NCBI GenBank assembly: GCA_004322045.1 | Contig: SCRN01000002.1 | Span: 1-64,000, forward strand | Reading direction: 5' to 3' | Source of the DNA: Paraburkholderia sp. | GTDB lineage: Bacteria; Pseudomonadota; Gammaproteobacteria; Burkholderiales; Burkholderiaceae | Length of the DNA: 64,000 nt | Part shown: positions 59,282-64,000 of the stretch, in pieces | Layout of the letters: every line of letters begins with the position of its first letter | How positions within the stretch are numbered: position 1 is the stretch's first letter | The notes under the pieces: generated by a model | The model's input: the letters and a program-made list of their open reading frames with translations, nothing else | Databases searched by the model: none | What the model was told of the DNA's origin: nothing | Made by a program: the position numbers and the translations under genes

Positions 59282-60505
59282 ATGACACTAGGTGTTCATT
59301 CCGAGGCGGGCAAGCTTCGCACGGTGATGGTTTGCCGGCCGGGCTTGGCCCATCGGCGGCTCACGCCGGCCAACCGCGAGGCCCTGCTGTTCGACGATGT
59401 GATCTGGGTCGACAGGGCGATCGAGGATCACGATTTCTTCACGGGCGTCATGCGCGAGCGCGGCATCGAGGTGCTGGAGTTTCAGCATCTGCTCGCGCAA
59501 GTGTGCCTCGACCCTACGGCGCGGGACTGGATTCTCGACCGGCGAATCGTGGAGGAGGAGGTCGGCACGGGCATGCTGCGTGAGTTGCGGCTCTGGCTTG
59601 AAGAGATGCCGGCGCAGCAACTGACCGACGCGTTGATCGGCGGCATTGCCAAGGCGGACTTGCCGTTCGATGCGCGCGGGTTGTTCGGCGGTCATCTCGA
59701 ACGCTCCGATTTCGTGATGCAGCCGCTTGCCAATCTAATCTTTCAGCGCGATCCGAGCGCATGGATCTATGGCGGCGTCACCTTGCATCCGATGTTCTGG
59801 CCGGCGCGGCGCAAGGAGGCGCTGCTGCTCGCCGCCGTCTATCGCTTTCATCCGCGCTTTGCAGGCAAGGTCAAGACGTGGTGGGGCGATCCCGACCGCG
59901 ACTACCGCGCCGCCACACTGGAAGGCGGCGACGTGATGCCGATCGGCAACGGCGTCGTGCTGATCGGCATGGGCGAGCGCACGAGCCCGCAAGCGGTGAC
60001 GCAAGTCGCGCGGCATTTATTCTCCGGCAATGGAGCGAACCGCGTCATCGCGTGCGCCTTGCCGAAGGCGCGTGCATCGATGCATCTGGACACCGTGTTC
60101 TCCTTCATCGACGTGGACTTCGTCAGCATCTATCCCGACGTGGCCCAAGGTATTCGCTGCACGAGCCTGTACCCCGGCGACAAACTCGGCGAGGTTCGCT
60201 ACGAGCGGCACGACGAAGCGTTTCTCTCTGTCGTCGCCGGTGCGCTGGGCCTGGGCTCGCTGCGTGTGCTGACGACGGGCGGAGACTCGTACGAGACAGA
60301 ACGCGAGCAGTGGGACGACGGCAACAACGTGCTCGCGCTGGATCGCCGGGTCGTGCTCGCCTACGACCGCAACACGTATACGAACCGAAAGATGCGGCAA
60401 GCGGGCGTGGAGGTGATCGAAATCCCCGGCGGCGAGCTCGGCCGGGGGCGTGGCGGCAGCCATTGCCTCAGTTGTCCGATCGCGCGCGATCCGATCGAGA
60501 TCTGA
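59282..60505 (+). CDS. arcA: Arginine deiminase
   Basis: [55 protein letters not shown]. Confidence 0.96.
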   Translation: MTLGVHSEAGKLRTVMVCRPGLAHRRLTPANREALLFDDVIWVDRAIEDHDFFTGVMRERGIEVLEFQHLLAQVCLDPTARDWILDRRIVEEEVGTGMLRELRLWLEEMPAQQLTDALIGGIAKADLPFDARGLFGGHLERSDFVMQPLANLIFQRDPSAWIYGGVTLHPMFWPARRKEALLLAAVYRFHPRFAGKVKTWWGDPDRDYRAATLEGGDVMPIGNGVVLIGMGERTSPQAVTQVARHLFSGNGANRVIACALPKARASMHLDTVFSFIDVDFVSIYPDVAQGIRCTSLYPGDKLGEVRYERHDEAFLSVVAGALGLGSLRVLTTGGDSYETEREQWDDGNNVLALDRRVVLAYDRNTYTNRKMRQAGVEVIEIPGGELGRGRGGSHCLSCPIARDPIEI

Positions 60506-60510
60506 AATAT

Positions 60511-60537
60511 CCGAACCATCTGAACCGTCTGAACCAT
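60511..60537. repeat. Three imperfect 9-bp tandem repeats between arcA and arcB
   Basis: CCGAACCAT CTGAACCGT CTGAACCAT. Confidence 0.7.
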
Positions 60538-60576
60538 CGCAAGGCCGCTCATTATTCTTTGCTCAACGGATGCCCC

Positions 60577-61578
60577 ATGTTCAACGTACACAATCGAAGC
60601 TATCTGACGCTGATCGAATACACGCCGCGCCAGATTCGCTATCTGCTGGACCTATCGCGAGACCTGAAACGCGCCAAATACGCGGGAACGGAAGTGCCGC
60701 GCTTGACCGGAAAAAACATCGCCTTGATTTTCGAGAAGTCATCGACCCGCACGCGCTGCGCGTTCGAAGTGGCGGCGCACGATCAGGGCGCGCATGTCAC
60801 TTACCTCGATCCGACCGGGTCGCAAATCGGGCACAAGGAATCGATCAAGGACACGGCGCGTGTGCTGGGCCGCATGTTCGACGCGATCGAATACCGGGGT
60901 TTTGCTCAGGAAACGGTCGAGGAATTGGCGCAATACGCCGGTGTGCCCGTGTATAACGGCTTGACCGACGAATTTCACCCGACGCAAATGCTGGCCGATG
61001 TCCTGACGATGACGGAATTCAGCGATAAACCGCTTCACGACATTGCTTATTGCTACATCGGCGATGCGCACAACAACAGCGGCAACTCGCTGCTGGTGGT
61101 CGGCGCGAAGCTGGGAATGGACGTGCGTTTGTGCGCGCCGCGTCGATTGTGGCCGCACGACGAGCTGATCGCGCAATGCCGCGCGATCGCGGCGCAGACA
61201 GGAGCGCGCCTCACGTTGACGGAAACGCCCACCGAAGCGGTGAAAGGCGTCGACTTCATTTACACGGATGTCTGGGTTTCGATGGGGGAGCCGGTGGAAA
61301 AGTGGGGCGAAAGAATCCAAGCGCTTTTGCCATATCAGGTCAATGCGGAACTCGTTGCAGTTGCCGGAAACCCGCGCGTGAAGATCATGCACTGCCTACC
61401 GGCGCTCCACGATACGGCAACGCATGTAGGCAAGCAGATCGCGGAGCAGTACGGCCTTGAAAATGGCATCGAAATCACCGATGAGGTGTTTGAGTCGGAT
61501 GCATCGGTCGTATTCGAGCAGGCGGAGAACCGGTTGCATACGATCAAAGCCGTATTGGTCGCAACGCTTGCCGGGTGA
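60577..61578 (+). CDS. arcB: Catabolic ornithine carbamoyltransferase
   Basis: [47 protein letters not shown]. Confidence 0.96.
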   Translation: MFNVHNRSYLTLIEYTPRQIRYLLDLSRDLKRAKYAGTEVPRLTGKNIALIFEKSSTRTRCAFEVAAHDQGAHVTYLDPTGSQIGHKESIKDTARVLGRMFDAIEYRGFAQETVEELAQYAGVPVYNGLTDEFHPTQMLADVLTMTEFSDKPLHDIAYCYIGDAHNNSGNSLLVVGAKLGMDVRLCAPRRLWPHDELIAQCRAIAAQTGARLTLTETPTEAVKGVDFIYTDVWVSMGEPVEKWGERIQALLPYQVNAELVAVAGNPRVKIMHCLPALHDTATHVGKQIAEQYGLENGIEITDEVFESDASVVFEQAENRLHTIKAVLVATLAG

Positions 61579-61590
61579 GCGGAGCGAACG

Positions 61591-62529
61591 ATGCGATTAG
61601 TCGTGGCATTAGGCGGCAATGCACTGCTCAAACGCGGTGAGCCGGTCAGCGCGGACGCGCAGCGCCGCAACGTTCGGCTTGCCGCCGTTCAACTGGCCAA
61701 GGTCGCCGCGGAAAACGAACTCGTGATCGTGCACGGAAACGGGCCGCAAGTTGGACTGCTCGCGCTCGAACAAGCGAAGATGCCGCTGGCCGAGCGTTTT
61801 CCGCTCGATGTCCTGGATGCAGAATCGGAAGGAATGATCGGCTACACGATCGAACAGGAACTCGGAAACGAGCTGCCTTCCGAGCGGGCCTGCGCGACGC
61901 TGCTGACGATGGTGGAGGTCAGCGCCGCCGATCCGGCGTTTGCGCGCCCGACCAAGCCGATCGGAGCCGTGTGCACCCTCGCGCAAGCCGAAGCGATGAT
62001 TGCGGAGAAGGGCTGGACGATGGCGCGCGACGGCGAATCGTATCGGCGCGTGGTGCCGAGCCCCAAACCGGTCCGCCTGCTCGAAATGCAGGCCGTGCGA
62101 TGGCTGCTCGAAAAAGGCGCGGTCGTCATTTGCGCGGGTGGCGGGGGCATCCCTGTCGTCAAGGGGCCGGACGGCCGTTATTGCGGCGCTGAAGCCGTGG
62201 TCGACAAAGATGCGAGCGCGGCGCTCCTTGCCTCGGCAATCGACGCGGACCTGCTCGTGATCGCCACCGACGTGCCAGGCGTTTTCAGAGATTGGGGCAA
62301 ACCGTCGGCGCGGCTGATTCGTCGTGTGAGCCCCGACGCACTCGGCGCGCAAGGCTTCGCTGCCGGATCGATGGCGCCGAAGGTCGAGGCAGCATGCGAG
62401 TTTGCCAAGCGCTCCGGGCGTCGCGCAGTCATCGGTGCGCTGGCGCAAATCGATGCATTGATCGCCGGCACTGCCGGAACGTCGATCGATTGCGCTTATG
62501 CGGAACTAGTCGAAGAAGACGCGAGCTAG
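61591..62529 (+). CDS. arcC: Carbamate kinase
   Basis: [51 protein letters not shown]. Confidence 0.95.
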   Translation: MRLVVALGGNALLKRGEPVSADAQRRNVRLAAVQLAKVAAENELVIVHGNGPQVGLLALEQAKMPLAERFPLDVLDAESEGMIGYTIEQELGNELPSERACATLLTMVEVSAADPAFARPTKPIGAVCTLAQAEAMIAEKGWTMARDGESYRRVVPSPKPVRLLEMQAVRWLLEKGAVVICAGGGGIPVVKGPDGRYCGAEAVVDKDASAALLASAIDADLLVIATDVPGVFRDWGKPSARLIRRVSPDALGAQGFAAGSMAPKVEAACEFAKRSGRRAVIGALAQIDALIAGTAGTSIDCAYAELVEEDAS

Positions 62530-62623
62530 GTAGAATCGCAACGCCGTGACAGCGGATGACTTGGAAGGACTTAAGCCTGTGCGGTTGGCAGATCCTGATG
62601 CGTTCTAGCGAAAACGTGGCCGC

Positions 62624-62875
62624 TCACGAAATCGAATATCGATTCTGTGGGCCGGCGACATACTGCTTTCGAGCGATTTCGAGGAGCCTTTCACGACATT
62701 CATCGAAGGCGCCGAGTAGCGAGCGCTCGTCGGTGCCGGTGCCGGCCTGCAGATTTCTGATGATCGCGTCGTCCACCTGGAACGTGATTTCGCGCGAATT
62801 ATCGTATCCCCAAAAACAAACGCGATGCCTCGCGGCATCGTAACTGCGGCTGGGATTGGGAAATTCGAGTGCCAC
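62624..62875 (-). CDS. DUF1488 domain-containing protein
   Basis: VALEFPNPSRSYDAARHRVCFWGYDNSREITFQVDD; GTG start at 62875 proposed (track start 62911). Confidence 0.75.
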   Translation of the reverse strand: MALEFPNPSRSYDAARHRVCFWGYDNSREITFQVDDAIIRNLQAGTGTDERSLLGAFDECRERLLEIARKQYVAGPQNRYSIS

Positions 62876-62877
62876 GA

Positions 62878-63069
62878 TCAGCCTTTTGCGCGTACGACCG
62901 AATAGCGCCATTTACTGGCGTTCGAATCGATGGAGGCATCGTTGACGCGTCGCTGCTCGGCGCGCAATGCGTCCGCGGTTTCGAGGATGAGCGCTTGCTT
63001 CCTGCGATCCTGGGTGTACTCGCTCACTCGGGCGGCAAGGGTTGCGGTTTGTTTTATGGGTGATCGCAT
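62878..63069 (-). CDS. Hypothetical small protein (63 aa)
   Basis: MRSPIKQTATLAARVSEYTQDRRKQALILETADALRAEQRRVNDASI...; AGGA RBS upstream; directly upstream of the DUF1488 gene. Confidence 0.45.
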   Translation of the reverse strand: MRSPIKQTATLAARVSEYTQDRRKQALILETADALRAEQRRVNDASIDSNASKWRYSVVRAKG

Positions 63070-63439
63070 GATGTGTCCTGGTGCGGCAGGCCACAACGCG
63101 CGACCAGCCTAGTCCGACTGTACACCCTTTAGGTGGTGCCGACGGCTTTTATTATTTTCCGCGGCTATTCGCTAGACAGATGCAAGAACGTTCGATATTC
63201 GCGAACGGTCGTTGGCAAATTGCGGTTGGACCTGCCCGATACAGCAAGTAACGCGTCTTGCGGCTACGGTTGATGTCGATCAATTCATAGCCCCCGTCTA
63301 CGCAATACGCTCGAATGCTGTGCGTTGTATGCCGTCCACGGCGATTACTGCAGTGGCGTACGGCGCCGCGCGCGCCGAACATGATCCGACCTACACCGCA
63401 CGAGGCGCCTCATCGGCCGAGCATTTGAAAGGAACCGGT

Positions 63440-64000
63440 ATGCTGAAAAAACAATCGATCAAATCCAAAGATTTCGCGTTATCGAGCGTGCCGGCGTTTT
63501 GGCCAATGGCGATGGCGGCCGCATTGTTCGAGCAGGGCGCGCAGTTGTACGCGAAGAATCTGAAGTTCGTCGACGAGGAAATCAAGATCAACGAGGAACT
63601 GCGACCGTCGATGGCGACACCTAATCGCGTGCGTCTCGATCTGCGGACCATGGTTTTACGCGAGTATGGAACGCCAGGAGGGATACCCACCCTGGTCAAT
63701 GCGCCTTATGCGGGCCACACCGCGATGATCGCCGACTACAGGGACGGGCAGAGCTTGGTGCAGACGCTTTTGGCTAACGGCGTGGGCCATGTCGCACTGA
63801 CCGACTGGAAGAGCGCGACGTACGACATGAAGGATTTGGAGATCGACAATTATCTGGCCGAACTCATCGTGGCGATCGACGATCTCGGTGGCCGCGTCAA
63901 TCTCGTCGGTTTGTGCCAAGGCGGCTGGGTGTCGGCCATGATCGCCGCGCGCTTTCCGGACAAGGTCAATTCGCTCGTGCTGGCGGGCGCGCCCATCGAT
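63440..64000 (+). CDS. PhaC-like alpha/beta hydrolase, 3' truncated by window edge
   Basis: MLKKQSIKSKDFALSSVPAFWPMAMAAALFEQG...; NLVGLCQGGWVSAMIAARFPDKVNSLVLAGAPID lipase-like box GLCQGG; frame open to window end. Confidence 0.8.
   Translation, partial: MLKKQSIKSKDFALSSVPAFWPMAMAAALFEQGAQLYAKNLKFVDEEIKINEELRPSMATPNRVRLDLRTMVLREYGTPGGIPTLVNAPYAGHTAMIADYRDGQSLVQTLLANGVGHVALTDWKSATYDMKDLEIDNYLAELIVAIDDLGGRVNLVGLCQGGWVSAMIAARFPDKVNSLVLAGAPID

Noticed and set aside
63152-63382. 76-aa minus-strand ORF containing CVDGGYELIDINRSRKTRYLLYRAG
   Set aside because: Middle section looks protein-like but the ends do not and no good RBS is visible; possibly a gene remnant, too weak to call.
1-64000. CRISPR arrays, tRNA/rRNA genes, IS elements or prophage genes
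   Set aside because: Looked for by eye; no regularly spaced long repeats, tRNA-like sequence, transposase or phage structural proteins recognised. A tool search could still find a tRNA.

Overview
GC-rich Burkholderiaceae-like chromosomal window (taxonomy inferred from protein similarity and codon bias only). Six blocks can be read. (1) 0-10.8 kb: exopolysaccharide locus with a BY-kinase/Wzz (truncated at the left edge), glycosyltransferases, a TupA-like ATP-grasp, a Wzx flippase and an embedded TPS-type haemagglutinin. (2) 10.7-17.1 kb: tandem-fused IclR regulator divergent from an MBL hydrolase / FAD hydroxylase / DUF2783 / MFS operon. (3) 17.1-22.4 kb: HtrA-like protease, TPR protein, AzgA-type purine permease, HAD phosphatase. 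(4) 22.7-51.7 kb: apparent C2-organosulfonate island with sulfoacetate genes (SauS/SauT/SauU-like plus IclR), a GMC oxidoreductase (IseJ-like candidate), a CobS/CobT-like pair, Xsc-Pta, a TauX-like NTF2 protein, a taurine-type ABC transporter, a TauY-like FAD oxidoreductase, a permease, a SoeABC-like molybdo sulfite dehydrogenase and a TauR-like MocR regulator. (5) 51.9-54.8 kb: DUF302, an ECF-type sigma factor with a YCII protein, and small ORFs. (6) 55.4-62.5 kb: arginine operon (antiporter, Orn/Lys/Arg decarboxylase, arcA, arcB, arcC), followed by DUF1488 and a PhaC-like alpha/beta hydrolase running off the right edge. The most interesting signal is a direct-repeat motif (CTGG-type half-sites exactly 23 bp apart) in three intergenic regions of the sulfonate island. 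One copy lies in front of the CobS/CobT-like pair, abutting a perfect 30-bp palindrome, which suggests that this AAA+/VWA pair belongs to the taurine/sulfonate regulon. Two other signals are a perfect CTTAAG-N5-CTTAAG box and a triple 11-bp-period relative of it. No tRNA, rRNA, CRISPR array or transposase was recognised.
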